A DNA stretch of 23,892 nt from a virus, in the IMG/VR virus record IMGVR_UViG_3300049812_000383, positions 1 to 23,892 of that record; one strand, written 5' to 3'. Each line of letters begins with the position of its first letter. The first letter of the stretch is position 1. Positions 1 to 7,973 of this stretch are shown here, in pieces. Below the pieces are notes generated by a model. That model searched no databases and had not been told where the DNA came from. It saw only the letters and a program-made list of their open reading frames with translations. Made by a program: the position numbers and the translations under genes.

Positions 1-1130
1 GGTATAACTTTTTCATAAACCGAATCTGCGATAGCTTTTAGTAGTAGTGGTGGCACCATTCTACCGATACGTTCTGACTTCTGATTCCACTTACCAGTCA
101 GAACAAAGTCATCTGGTAGTGATTGTATTCTTTTCAGTTCACCTATCGTTAGTTTTCTAGGTTCACTCCAATGAAACGCACCAGCAGTTGTATCATTACT
201 ACCCATCGCAGTAAGTGTTGGTGCTGGAGCTTTGAGTGATACTCTTTTCAAATTAAAGTGATGACCCTTGTGATGATAATCTGCACCAGTTAAAACTTTA
301 TCTGGATTGTTAGGCATCTTACTGCCAGTGTCTTTCCAATATGCAGTTTTAGAAAACTTCTCTGTCAATGTCTTTACTTCTTCCTCATCATAAACTAAAC
401 CCTCTAGTGCTTGACCTAAAGGGATTACATCTTTACTTTCTACTGGAAATATACTAGAAATATTCAAAAATGTCAACCCTACTTTTTCTGTTATGTCACT
501 TCTAATTCCTATGAAGAAAACACGATTACGAGTTTGTGGTACACCAAAGTAACCACTGTTTAAAACTTTTGCAGATACATCGTATCCTATGTCTTCAAAT
601 GTATTTTGAATCTTGTTAAAATATGTTTTGGCCTCACCCATAGTCAAGCCTGCAACATTCTCTGCGATAATAACTTTTGGTTTAATAACCTCTGCAACTC
701 TAAGAAACTCAAAAAATAAATCTTCTACATTTGTAACCTCTTTGATATCACTGTAACCTTTAGTTTTGCCAAATGCATTTTTGTGTGTATTACCTTTACC
801 ATGTGACATATTACCTGCGACCGAAAATGCAGAGCATGGTGGACTACCATCCAATACATCTAATTCACCAGCCTCTAGTCCAGTGATATCTAAAAACTCT
901 TGGCCTGATAACTTCTTTATGTCATCTGGTAATATTGGAGTTGCTGGGTAGTTTTGACCATAAGTGGTTCTTGCCTCCTCTACAAACTCGTTCACCGCAA
1001 GTATCTTACCACCAGCAAGACGATAACCTGTTGAAGATCCACCACCACCAGCAAAAGTAGATATTACAGTAAACTTTTCTTGTGCAGATGCATCATTCAC
1101 ATCTTTTAAATTATATGGGTAATATACCAT
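1..1130 (-). CDS. DNA (cytosine-5) methyltransferase, C-terminus cut by window edge
   Basis: This enzyme transfers a methyl group from SAM to carbon 5 of cytosine in DNA. I translated it by hand because it has no stop inside the window: 376 codons are present and only the last few residues can be missing. The C5-methyltransferase motifs occur in order: motif I (TFAGGGGSSTGY, residues 25-36), motif IV with the catalytic cysteine (GSPPCS, Cys99), motif VI (ENV, 157-159), motif VIII (QTRNRV, 199-204), a short target-recognition region, motif IX (RKLTIGELKRIQ) and a motif X-like GRMVPP near the end. The ATG at 1130 follows a good Shine-Dalgarno (AAGGAAAG) and overlaps the PP-loop gene by 20 nt, so the two are co-transcribed. 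The role could be protection from host restriction, or one step of a larger base modification. The recognition sequence cannot be read from the protein. Confidence 0.93.
   Translation of the reverse strand, partial: MVYYPYNLKDVNDASAQEKFTVISTFAGGGGSSTGYRLAGGKILAVNEFVEEARTTYGQNYPATPILPDDIKKLSGQEFLDITGLEAGELDVLDGSPPCSAFSVAGNMSHGKGNTHKNAFGKTKGYSDIKEVTNVEDLFFEFLRVAEVIKPKVIIAENVAGLTMGEAKTYFNKIQNTFEDIGYDVSAKVLNSGYFGVPQTRNRVFFIGIRSDITEKVGLTFLNISSIFPVESKDVIPLGQALEGLVYDEEEVKTLTEKFSKTAYWKDTGSKMPNNPDKVLTGADYHHKGHHFNLKRVSLKAPAPTLTAMGSNDTTAGAFHWSEPRKLTIGELKRIQSLPDDFVLTGKWNQKSERIGRMVPPLLLKAIADSVYEKVI
448..476 (-). promoter_or_regulatory. Possible internal promoter within the methyltransferase gene
   Basis: On the minus strand TTGACA (476-471) is followed 17 nt later by TATATT (453-448). 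It has the same layout as the promoters in front of gp43, gp55 and the VWA gene. It lies in coding sequence, so AT-rich codons could produce it by chance. If real, it would feed genes left of the window. Confidence 0.3.
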
Positions 1131-1968
1131 GTCTTTCCTTTTTATACCAATCTCTACAAACGTCCATCATTCTTTTTCTGTTATTAAAATTTATGTCACT
1201 ATTATTTAGCAGAGTTTCAAATAACTTATTAATGTTAGAACCAAGATGTAAATTTATATGTTGACGTACCTTACCATACTTTTCAAGGTTAGTAAAGTCT
1301 TTTCTTAAAATTTCTTTTTGTCTAGGAATATTTAACTCTTGCCATGAAAAATCCATAAGATATTCTCTAACCTTTGAGTCTAGGAAAGGAGTGATATGAA
1401 TCTTACCATGTTTAGTTGCAAGAGCCGTGTGCTCTTTATAACCAGCGCAATCACCATCAAGATAATTTCTTCTATATTGATTAAATGTAATTGATTGCAT
1501 CTTTACTTTTTCACAATATTTTAAATGATTATTCCATTTCTTAGGATTACTATATCTCATAACCGCAGTCTTACCATTAGGTATTAGCCCATCGGCACCC
1601 CATCCTGTGGCCACATAACGCTGGTAAATTTTTGGGTAAACGTATAGAAATGGGAATAAGCACTCAAAGTGAACCTTCTTACGACAACCTAGTTTTACTA
1701 ATCTATGCCAATCATCTACTAAATTTGATGTGGGAACAATTACACTATTAAACTCCCAACCCATTATTTCAGATACTTCTTTTGCCTTCTCATAATCGTA
1801 AGATACATCATCCTCTAAATGAAAACTATACGCAACAACTTTGTATCCAAGGTCATGAATCGCAGTTGCGACACATAAACTATCAACTCCACCAGATAAA
1901 AGTACAGCAACATCTTCTTGGGGGTGTATTTTTTCCAATATATGATTTTCTAATAGTTGTTTAATCAT
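1111..1968 (-). CDS. PP-loop ATPase, asparagine-synthetase C-domain-like
   Basis: A 285-aa protein with the ATP-pyrophosphatase P-loop LLSGGVDS (residues 23-30). Further on it has features of the AsnB synthetase domain: ATGWGADG, which resembles the GxGADE stretch, then ITPFLDSKVREYL and KEILRKDF near the C-terminus. The glutaminase domain of AsnB is absent. Family knowledge says such enzymes adenylate a carboxylate (or another carbonyl) with ATP and then attach an amine; free ammonia or another amine would be the nitrogen source. The substrate is unknown. Its ATG overlaps the end of the 467-aa gene by 8 nt and has no clear Shine-Dalgarno, which suggests translational coupling. It is followed directly by the C5 DNA methyltransferase, so a role in DNA base modification is possible (inference). 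Other PP-loop families such as QueC or tRNA thiolases fit less well. Confidence 0.8.
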   Translation of the reverse strand: MIKQLLENHILEKIHPQEDVAVLLSGGVDSLCVATAIHDLGYKVVAYSFHLEDDVSYDYEKAKEVSEIMGWEFNSVIVPTSNLVDDWHRLVKLGCRKKVHFECLFPFLYVYPKIYQRYVATGWGADGLIPNGKTAVMRYSNPKKWNNHLKYCEKVKMQSITFNQYRRNYLDGDCAGYKEHTALATKHGKIHITPFLDSKVREYLMDFSWQELNIPRQKEILRKDFTNLEKYGKVRQHINLHLGSNINKLFETLLNNSDINFNNRKRMMDVCRDWYKKERHGILPI

Positions 1969-3364
1969 TTACTGTAACTTTATTTTTCTTTGGTTGCCAT
2001 CTAGCTAAAACATCCCATGTCCAATGACCTTCTTTACCATATGCTTTAAATAAGTTTTCAATTATTGGAATCAAGTCTTTTTGTTTATCGGGCCACATAT
2101 CTGCATACTTTTTAAAACTTGAACGTCCATGTAAAAATGGTGTGTGTAAAGTTCTTTTTAAATTAGCAGGGTCATCTAACCATCTAACAAAAAAATCCCA
2201 ACCATTAAAACCATTAGCAGCATATACTGTAGATATAACTTTAATATCATGGTTATCTGATTTATCTTTTGGATTTTCAATTTCTTTAATATCAGCATCT
2301 GTATAAATTATTCTCTCCATGTTAGGTGGAAGTTCATTATCAGATATTTCCCCATTAAGACGGACTCTTAATTTTGGACGGATTTTATCCCAATCTGTTG
2401 AGGAAGAAGCACCCAACATACGAGCTCTCTTTCTAACTCTTTCATCTTTGTGAGATAAACCATACTTTAAACATAAATCAAGACAGCTTTCAATGATTTC
2501 CTCTTCATCAGTATTCATACGAGAGATTGGTTCATCTTTTGCATTATCCCAACGTAAAATATCTCTTAATGTTTCTGGAGAACACTTACTCCAATCTGAC
2601 TTGGGAACAAAAATAACTTTTAATTCTTTTACATACCTTCTAACATTCTCTTTCATCATTGCTTCGATTGAATGTGTATTACCACCTCTTTGGTGTTGCC
2701 CTGGGCCATAAAAATCTTCTAAAAGAATAGTTGGTCTAATAGTCTTTATTGCTTTACCTTTAGTTGCTTCTATATCTTTTCCAATATTATTTACATGAGT
2801 TAAATTTATATCAAACATTCTAGGTTGAGCTCGGCGCAAATTGTATATGTGATTAATAGTATCTTTTCCAGTTTTATATACTTCATTTTGAATATTGTTT
2901 ATGATTTTATCAAATATTTCTTCTTGAATACCTAAAGTTTTTAACTTAGTGCCACTAACATTACTTTCGTTAAAGAATGGAACATTGTTAACTGCGTCAA
3001 TTTCTTTTAACACCTTTTCCTCCTCTACAAGAATAGATGAGTCTTGACCAACTTTTAAACAAATAATTCTCCAATCTTTTCCACTCATGGAGTCAAAAAA
3101 GGTTTGTGTTTCTGTTGAACTTGTATAATCTGATTCCATAAAAATTGCAACTGTAGATGTAGTTTGTGAACCAAAATATCTATCTTTACCATCCTCATTA
3201 GGTTCTTCAAATATTATTAAATAGAGTCTACCAGTAGTATTTGACTCTACATCTTTTCTTTCAACTATATCATTATGATACATACGATTATTCGTATGGG
3301 GTAAGTCTTTAACATCATCCCATGTTACTTCTTCTATATATTTCTTTAATTGTTCTTTGTTCAT
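1961..3364 (-). CDS. Hypothetical 467-aa protein, possible GIY-YIG-like N-terminal domain
   Basis: I do not recognise this gene as a whole. I chose the ATG at 3364 because it forms an ATGA overlap with the gp43 stop and has a strong GAGGAG eight bases upstream; a longer in-frame extension inside gp43 is unlikely. Residues 46-137 resemble a divergent GIY-YIG nuclease fold: GRLYLIIF, then RYFGSQTTS, a Glu-rich helix (LVEEEKVLKE) and FFNESNVSG, as in phage GIY-YIG proteins, but no convincing catalytic arginine follows the YFG. The middle contains GGNTHSIEAM followed by a strand ending VIFVP, reminiscent of the GNxRxxA loop of ParB/sulfiredoxin-like domains. The C-terminal 100 residues are rich in aromatic residues (GHWTWDVLARW). 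It may bind or cut DNA, but this rests on motif resemblance only. It is co-transcribed with gp43 and the PP-loop gene. Confidence 0.8.
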   Translation of the reverse strand: MNKEQLKKYIEEVTWDDVKDLPHTNNRMYHNDIVERKDVESNTTGRLYLIIFEEPNEDGKDRYFGSQTTSTVAIFMESDYTSSTETQTFFDSMSGKDWRIICLKVGQDSSILVEEEKVLKEIDAVNNVPFFNESNVSGTKLKTLGIQEEIFDKIINNIQNEVYKTGKDTINHIYNLRRAQPRMFDINLTHVNNIGKDIEATKGKAIKTIRPTILLEDFYGPGQHQRGGNTHSIEAMMKENVRRYVKELKVIFVPKSDWSKCSPETLRDILRWDNAKDEPISRMNTDEEEIIESCLDLCLKYGLSHKDERVRKRARMLGASSSTDWDKIRPKLRVRLNGEISDNELPPNMERIIYTDADIKEIENPKDKSDNHDIKVISTVYAANGFNGWDFFVRWLDDPANLKRTLHTPFLHGRSSFKKYADMWPDKQKDLIPIIENLFKAYGKEGHWTWDVLARWQPKKNKVTVND

Positions 3365-5859
3365 ACAAAAAACTCCTCTAATGTTCCTTGTGTTCCATAA
3401 CTTCGATCCACCAACCAATTTATCTTCTGCAATATAAAGTTAAGTGGCTCTACAAACGACTTTTCAAACTGTATATCATAGTCTATTATTTTGTGAAAGT
3501 CAAGTTCTTTTGGTAAAAAAGTTATAAAAGATATTGAACTACACTGATACACGTTTGGTTGTTTTAGATTAATAAACTTGATTTTGTCTCCCTCAAGAAT
3601 GTATGGATATTTGTTACCTAATTTATTTTTACGAACCAAATGATTATATAGGATCGCACCCTTCACATGAATAGGAGCACCCTTTGCAAACAACTGATTG
3701 GAATCACTAAACTTTGACAATCCATTTACACTTCTAGGATACGCAATCTCCTCTGGTGGTAGTGTCATAAACTCCTCACGAAAATTCTGTATGAATGTGT
3801 TGAGTTCTTTCTCTGTACCATTCATAATAATCTTCAGGCCTTCTTTAATCTTCTCACGACAAGGTTCTGGAGTAGATGACTTGACAGCTTCGATACCCAT
3901 GATCTTGAGTTGCGGTTCTTTATATTTGACACCCTCGTTATCATGCACGTTAAGAATATATCTTTTCTTTGCAGTCCAGATACCTTTATCTGCAATCACC
4001 TCTCTGGACATCTCCATCTTTTGTTCATACGAGTTTACATACTGATGCAAATCCTCGTAACTCTTATTAATAAAAGGTTCAATTTTCTCTCTGGCCACTG
4101 TATCCAAGAATGGGACGACTCTGGAGGAATCTTGTTCTTCTTTAAAAACCTTATCAACAAGTTTGTCAAAAACAACATATATCGAGTCTGTATCTGACGC
4201 AACAACGTAATCCTCATTATTGGTTTTAAGCAAGTCATTAAGATAGTCGTTAACAGCAGACTCAATCCAACGAATAGATAACTGACCAGAAGTAGTAATT
4301 GCTTCAGCAACCAAAAGATCATAGTAACGAAACCAATTATTACCAATAGCACCATATGCAGAGTTGAGAGAAATCTTTTTAGCAAGTTGGATGTTGTTAT
4401 ACTTTGCAATATCTTTGAGTAGTTTTGGGTTCTTGGTGTTCTCATAGTCTTGCTTTGCCTGTAACATAAGTTTCTTATACTTGACACGATCATCATACAT
4501 GGACTGCATTATCTCAGGCAAAAATCCTCTTTTTGTTGTTTTGAACAATGCACCATTTGGTGTGAGTGTTACACCTTTGAGTATTGATGTATCTACCTTT
4601 TTGTCAAGTAGTTTATCAACTGACATATCCTTCACCTTGTCTTGTGCAACAAGTGTTTCTGGTGATATGTTATATTGCATAATCAAATGTGGATACAATG
4701 AGTTCAGATCAAAAGACATAACCCACTTGTGCATACCAAGCTGTGGTTCTTTGACATACGCACCCTCAAACTTTTCTGACTTTTCTGATTTTCTCTTTTG
4801 TGGTATGACGATATTCTTTTTAAGTAGGAAGTTGTAGATTAGAATATCCCAGTATTTTGTAGAACCAAGAACATCCATGAAGTTTACTTTTGCATCATAG
4901 GCCATGGTGAGACAAAGTTCAATTAACTTCATCTTATCTTCAAGCCTATCGACAAGTTCCACATCTTGAATGTTATATTCTAGGAAAGATTGAAAATCTT
5001 TTGTGTACCAATCCTTAAATGTTTCATATGGATTACCAGACTTTTTCTCACCAAGTTCTACATATGCAATATGGTCAAGACGATATGATTCTTGTGCAGT
5101 GTATGTAAACTTACGATACAAATCAAAATAATCTAGATGTGCAACACCTTGTATGTCATACAGTTGATGCCGTCTACCCATCTTGTAAATCTCTTTATCA
5201 GATACGTTTCTCCAAGGTGACAATCTTTTGAGTTCATCTTCACCACAAAGATTCTTGATGCGATTACACAAATAAGGCACATCAAAAAACTCTGTATTCC
5301 AACCAGTGATGACATCAGGCTGGTGTCTTTCCCAGAAAGTAAGAAACTCTTTGATTAGATGTATTTCACTCTCACATTCAATGTAAGTTACATCATCACG
5401 ATTGTTAGTAAATTCACCGATACCCCAGACAACAAACTTTTTACTTTGATGGTTTTTAACTGTGATTGATAACAGTGGTTCTATGGCATCCTTTGGATTA
5501 GGAAAACCATTTTCGCACTGCACCTCAATATCAATCGTGACAATAAGTATCTGGTCAATATCCCAACTTACATCATTAGGATATTGTTCTGCGATATAAT
5601 TATACGCATACATATTGCTACCATAGATAAGATGTGGTTGGTTCTTGTAAGACTCCAACCATTCTTTTGCTTCTTTGATAGTATTGTGTTTAATAGGTGT
5701 GACATATTTACCACAGAGAGTTGTATGCTCAGTCTGTTTTGCAACAGGAGCGTACAGTGTGGGAGAATACTTGACCTTACGGACAAGTCTTTCTCCGTTC
5801 ACAACTTCTCTTAATAACAGATAGTTACCCCATTGAGTAATATTGGTGTAAAAGTTCAT
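3361..5859 (-). CDS. 43: DNA polymerase, family B (T4 gp43)
   Basis: The replicative DNA polymerase with 3'-5' proofreading, 832 aa (T4 gp43 is about 900). Exonuclease motifs: Exo I TIDIEV (Asp110, Glu112), Exo II GWNTEFFD (Asp193), Exo III YNIQDVE (Asp299). Polymerase motifs: A SFDLNSLYP (Asp384), B KKISLNSAYG (about 494-503), C SDTDS (Asp556, Asp558), then TAKKRY in the thumb-side region. The N-terminus aligns with T4 gp43, which supports this ATG. The last residues, GTLEEFFV, sit where T4 has its clamp-binding tail (SLDFLFG) and should contact gp45. The gene is intact, without intron or split. No Shine-Dalgarno precedes the ATG; instead a promoter lies immediately upstream with its predicted start at the ATG. 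The stop overlaps the next gene as ATGA. Confidence 0.99.
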   Translation of the reverse strand: MNFYTNITQWGNYLLLREVVNGERLVRKVKYSPTLYAPVAKQTEHTTLCGKYVTPIKHNTIKEAKEWLESYKNQPHLIYGSNMYAYNYIAEQYPNDVSWDIDQILIVTIDIEVQCENGFPNPKDAIEPLLSITVKNHQSKKFVVWGIGEFTNNRDDVTYIECESEIHLIKEFLTFWERHQPDVITGWNTEFFDVPYLCNRIKNLCGEDELKRLSPWRNVSDKEIYKMGRRHQLYDIQGVAHLDYFDLYRKFTYTAQESYRLDHIAYVELGEKKSGNPYETFKDWYTKDFQSFLEYNIQDVELVDRLEDKMKLIELCLTMAYDAKVNFMDVLGSTKYWDILIYNFLLKKNIVIPQKRKSEKSEKFEGAYVKEPQLGMHKWVMSFDLNSLYPHLIMQYNISPETLVAQDKVKDMSVDKLLDKKVDTSILKGVTLTPNGALFKTTKRGFLPEIMQSMYDDRVKYKKLMLQAKQDYENTKNPKLLKDIAKYNNIQLAKKISLNSAYGAIGNNWFRYYDLLVAEAITTSGQLSIRWIESAVNDYLNDLLKTNNEDYVVASDTDSIYVVFDKLVDKVFKEEQDSSRVVPFLDTVAREKIEPFINKSYEDLHQYVNSYEQKMEMSREVIADKGIWTAKKRYILNVHDNEGVKYKEPQLKIMGIEAVKSSTPEPCREKIKEGLKIIMNGTEKELNTFIQNFREEFMTLPPEEIAYPRSVNGLSKFSDSNQLFAKGAPIHVKGAILYNHLVRKNKLGNKYPYILEGDKIKFINLKQPNVYQCSSISFITFLPKELDFHKIIDYDIQFEKSFVEPLNFILQKINWLVDRSYGTQGTLEEFFV

Positions 5860-5865
5860 TATGTA

Positions 5866-5894
5866 AATATATCACACTTTTTATGTTTAGTCAA
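5866..5894 (-). promoter_or_regulatory. Sigma70-type promoter of gp43
   Basis: On the minus strand TTGACT (5894-5889) is followed after 17 nt by TATATT (5871-5866). The -35 box includes the stop codon of the upstream small gene. The expected transcription start, about 7 nt past the -10, coincides with the gp43 ATG at 5859, which would make a leaderless or near-leaderless message. Confidence 0.65.
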
Positions 5895-6117
5895 CCAACA
5901 TTTGTTTATCGTCATAAACCTTGTTGATGATATCAAGATTGTCTTGTGCATCAGCCATTGCACTAACAAGTTTATCCATCTCTTCAATATGTTGAGGATG
6001 TTCTCCAATCGCAACTGGATTGTTTGCATACACTTTCAAAGTGACCTCTGCCTCTTTGTACTGTGCTTCATACTTTGCTCTCAACGCATCTAACATTTGG
6101 TGTCCTATACAAGCCAT
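5887..6117 (-). CDS. Small hypothetical protein, 76 aa
   Basis: A small, acidic, probably helical protein starting MACIGHQML; no membrane segment or signal peptide. I chose the ATG at 6117 because TAGGAGAAAAGATA lies directly in front, a clear Shine-Dalgarno. A longer reading from 6138 would place this ribosome site inside the coding region and overlap the ligase gene. The sequence is mostly charged and helix-forming (EAQYKEAEVTLK, then NLDIINKVYDDKQ) and could form a short coiled coil or helical hairpin. It sits between the ATP-grasp ligase and gp43, and its stop codon forms part of the gp43 -35 box. One speculative idea is that it is a substrate or partner of the ligase next door. Function unknown. 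Confidence 0.75.
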   Translation of the reverse strand: MACIGHQMLDALRAKYEAQYKEAEVTLKVYANNPVAIGEHPQHIEEMDKLVSAMADAQDNLDIINKVYDDKQMLVD

Positions 6118-6128
6118 TATCTTTTCTC

Positions 6129-7181
6129 CTATTTCCAATTTTCTCTGTTCATGTATATTTTTAGTATTTCCTGTGTTACACTTTTATCTTTTGTAACCTC
6201 TTCAATGCCACCTAAGCCTGGTGTCGCATTAACTTCAAGTATATATGGTTGCTCTTTTTCCCTATCTTTTGCTGGTAGTAAATCTACACCAACTAAATCA
6301 CCGTCAACCAACTGTGCTACTTTTATTGCTGTCTCTTTTTCCATATCTGTAAGTTCTATTGATTCTGTTTTTGCGCCCAAGGAGGCATTACTCCTAATAT
6401 CATCATCCATTACATTTCTTCTCATTGACGCAAGCACTTCACCATTTACCACTAAAACTCTAATATCATAATCAATCTTGATATACTCTTGAACTAGAAG
6501 ATCCACATATGGTTGTAAAAAACTTAACATCTGAACAGTGGGGTGCAGAGACTTCATACTTTCCATTATGATAACACCAACTCCAGTTTGACTACCACTA
6601 GATGATTTTAGTATCAATGGAAACTTTAACCCACCCTCTTTTACAGCTCTTTCAGAATCATCTGAATATGTTATCGGAACTGTTATTGGACTTCTTAAAT
6701 TGTTTTGTTTGAAAAGTTGATCGCAATAATATTTGCTTGAACACACATCCCATGTTTTTATAGATGGTATAGTTTTGAAACCTTTATCTTCTAGCCCTCT
6801 AATTATATCTACCCATCTTCTATTTGTGGTGTAACCAAAAGTTCCTAGTCCTCTTGCAAATATCAAAGTATTATCTGGATTTATTTCAATTGGTTTCTGA
6901 TACTTTGCACCACCAGATTCAGTTGGCATAATCACAACACCATCATCGTCAAATTCAAAAGAATTTATAAACAGTTTTCCATTACTTTCAGAAACAAAAA
7001 GACCAGTATACTCAACATTAAAAATTTCAATACCAACTTTTTTTGCTGAATCTGTGTACAACTTAAAATCTGGTCTTTCTCTTTTACCAACATCTCGCAC
7101 ATCTTCATTTGAGTTGTTGAACACAATTAATCTATACGACTCCTCTTTCTGTTCTGTAATGAATGAACTGAACTTCTCCAA
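6129..7181 (-). CDS. RimK-like ATP-grasp ligase
   Basis: A 350-aa protein whose C-terminal two thirds is an ATP-grasp ligase domain. Visible motifs are FPLILKSSSGSQTGVGV (ATP-binding lysine and glycine-rich loop), QEYIKIDYDIRVLVVNGEV, RSNASLGA, GVDLL and EVNATPGLGGIE (metal-binding Glu/Asn). RimK relatives use ATP to join an amino acid, often glutamate, to a protein or peptide carboxylate; the substrate here is unknown. The N-terminal 130 residues are a separate pre-ATP-grasp region. The only plausible start is TTG at 7181: it follows RegA within a few bases and is preceded by GAGAGG, which lies inside the last codons of regA. It shares the replication operon with RegA and the clamp loader; T4 has no ligase here, so it is an accessory gene. 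Confidence 0.88.
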   Translation of the reverse strand: MEKFSSFITEQKEESYRLIVFNNSNEDVRDVGKRERPDFKLYTDSAKKVGIEIFNVEYTGLFVSESNGKLFINSFEFDDDGVVIMPTESGGAKYQKPIEINPDNTLIFARGLGTFGYTTNRRWVDIIRGLEDKGFKTIPSIKTWDVCSSKYYCDQLFKQNNLRSPITVPITYSDDSERAVKEGGLKFPLILKSSSGSQTGVGVIIMESMKSLHPTVQMLSFLQPYVDLLVQEYIKIDYDIRVLVVNGEVLASMRRNVMDDDIRSNASLGAKTESIELTDMEKETAIKVAQLVDGDLVGVDLLPAKDREKEQPYILEVNATPGLGGIEEVTKDKSVTQEILKIYMNRENWK

Positions 7182-7183
7182 AA

Positions 7184-7588
7184 CTAAGCCTCTCTTTTTT
7201 TACCTATGTTGTATTTAGTTTCAAGTGTCCAGTCATCTTTCTCTTTGAATGAGATAATCTTTATCTGACTTAGTGGTGCAGTTACGTCTGTCGTGCCTTT
7301 AACATTCACTAGACCCCAATCACTTAATAGTTTTGCGATTGTGTTTCGTCTTGCAATATCATTCTCTGACAGATTAGTCTGTTTACCATCAAGTGCAAAC
7401 AGCTCTTTGAAATGCACAATGTAATACTTACCTTGTTTGTGCAAGATATGACATGATTGATATAATACTTTTTCTTTTCTGGAAGCAACGCCTATTCGTG
7501 AAAGAGTCTCACGAATCTTTAGGAAGTCATCTGGTTCTTTCAGTTCAACTTCAAGCATTTGCTCTTGTGTCCAATTAATGCTTTCCAT
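7184..7588 (-). CDS. regA: RegA translational repressor
   Basis: RegA binds the translation start regions of several phage early mRNAs, including its own and those of the clamp loader genes in T4, and blocks ribosome loading. The match to T4 RegA is strong along its length: KEPDDFLKIRETLSRIG, KVLYQSCHILHKQGKYYIVHFKE, LSDWGLVN and a conserved ISFKEKDDW near the end. I chose the ATG at 7588 (134 aa) because AAAGGTGG lies just upstream. An internal ATG at 7558 would give 124 aa, closer to T4's 122 aa and aligned with its first Met, but has a weaker ribosome site. The gene overlaps gp62 by 14 nt, so it is coupled to clamp-loader translation, the same 44-62-regA order as in T4. Confidence 0.97.
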   Translation of the reverse strand: MESINWTQEQMLEVELKEPDDFLKIRETLSRIGVASRKEKVLYQSCHILHKQGKYYIVHFKELFALDGKQTNLSENDIARRNTIAKLLSDWGLVNVKGTTDVTAPLSQIKIISFKEKDDWTLETKYNIGKKREA

Positions 7589-7973
7589 TTTTTCCACCTT
7601 TATTCAAACTATCCTTGATAGTTTTTATCTGTTCATCATTAAGTAAGTTAAGAGCAGACTTTGCCTTTTCATTACTGTAACCATAATACTCTTTAACACA
7701 CTCTATGTTTTTTAGTTTTTTCGCCTTCATCCAAGGAACATATCTTTTCCTTGTTCTTACACTATTTAGTAAAAAGTCAAACTGCAACTTTTTATCTAGG
7801 TGGTGGTGTTTGTTCATTTCGTTGACAAGCATTATAGTGTCTGGAAATGGTGCAAGACATTTGTTGATAATAAATGATGGATACTTCTTTTCCCACATCT
7901 CGTCATCTGTATCCATCAGATTTTTCTTTTCGTGATTGATTGCATTTAGATAATCCTTGAGTTCATAAGTCAT
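7575..7973 (-). CDS. 62: Clamp loader small subunit (T4 gp62)
   Basis: A 132-aa protein that with gp44 forms the ATP-driven loader placing the gp45 clamp on primer-template junctions. Supporting features are its position directly after gp44 and before regA, as in T4, and short gp62-like stretches such as FDFLLNSVRTRKRYVPWMK. It is shorter than T4 gp62 (187 aa), as is usual for marine T4-like phages. Its ATG overlaps the gp44 stop as ATGA, so the two subunits are translationally coupled, which helps fix their ratio. The C-terminus is Lys/Gly-rich (KGGKNGKH) and overlaps the regA start by 14 nt. Similarity is modest, so the call leans on synteny. Confidence 0.88.
   Translation of the reverse strand: MTYELKDYLNAINHEKKNLMDTDDEMWEKKYPSFIINKCLAPFPDTIMLVNEMNKHHHLDKKLQFDFLLNSVRTRKRYVPWMKAKKLKNIECVKEYYGYSNEKAKSALNLLNDEQIKTIKDSLNKGGKNGKH

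Noticed and set aside
1111-1968. QueC-type 7-deazaguanine synthase for the PP-loop protein
   Set aside because: The C-terminal PFLDSK and LRK features match the asparagine synthetase domain better and the cysteine zinc cluster of QueC is absent.
3365-3418. N-terminal extension of the 467-aa gene inside gp43
   Set aside because: The ATG at 3364 has a strong ribosome site and the standard ATGA overlap; the extension has no independent support.
3698-4045. Plus-strand open frame of 115 codons, and a minus-strand 153-codon frame at 4035-4496
   Set aside because: Both lie wholly within the gp43 coding region in other frames; compositions are unlike proteins and no ribosome site or homology is visible.
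6097-6471. Plus-strand open frame of 124 codons
   Set aside because: It is antisense to the ATP-grasp ligase, is a Ser/Phe-rich shadow typical of AT-rich complements, and has no promoter.
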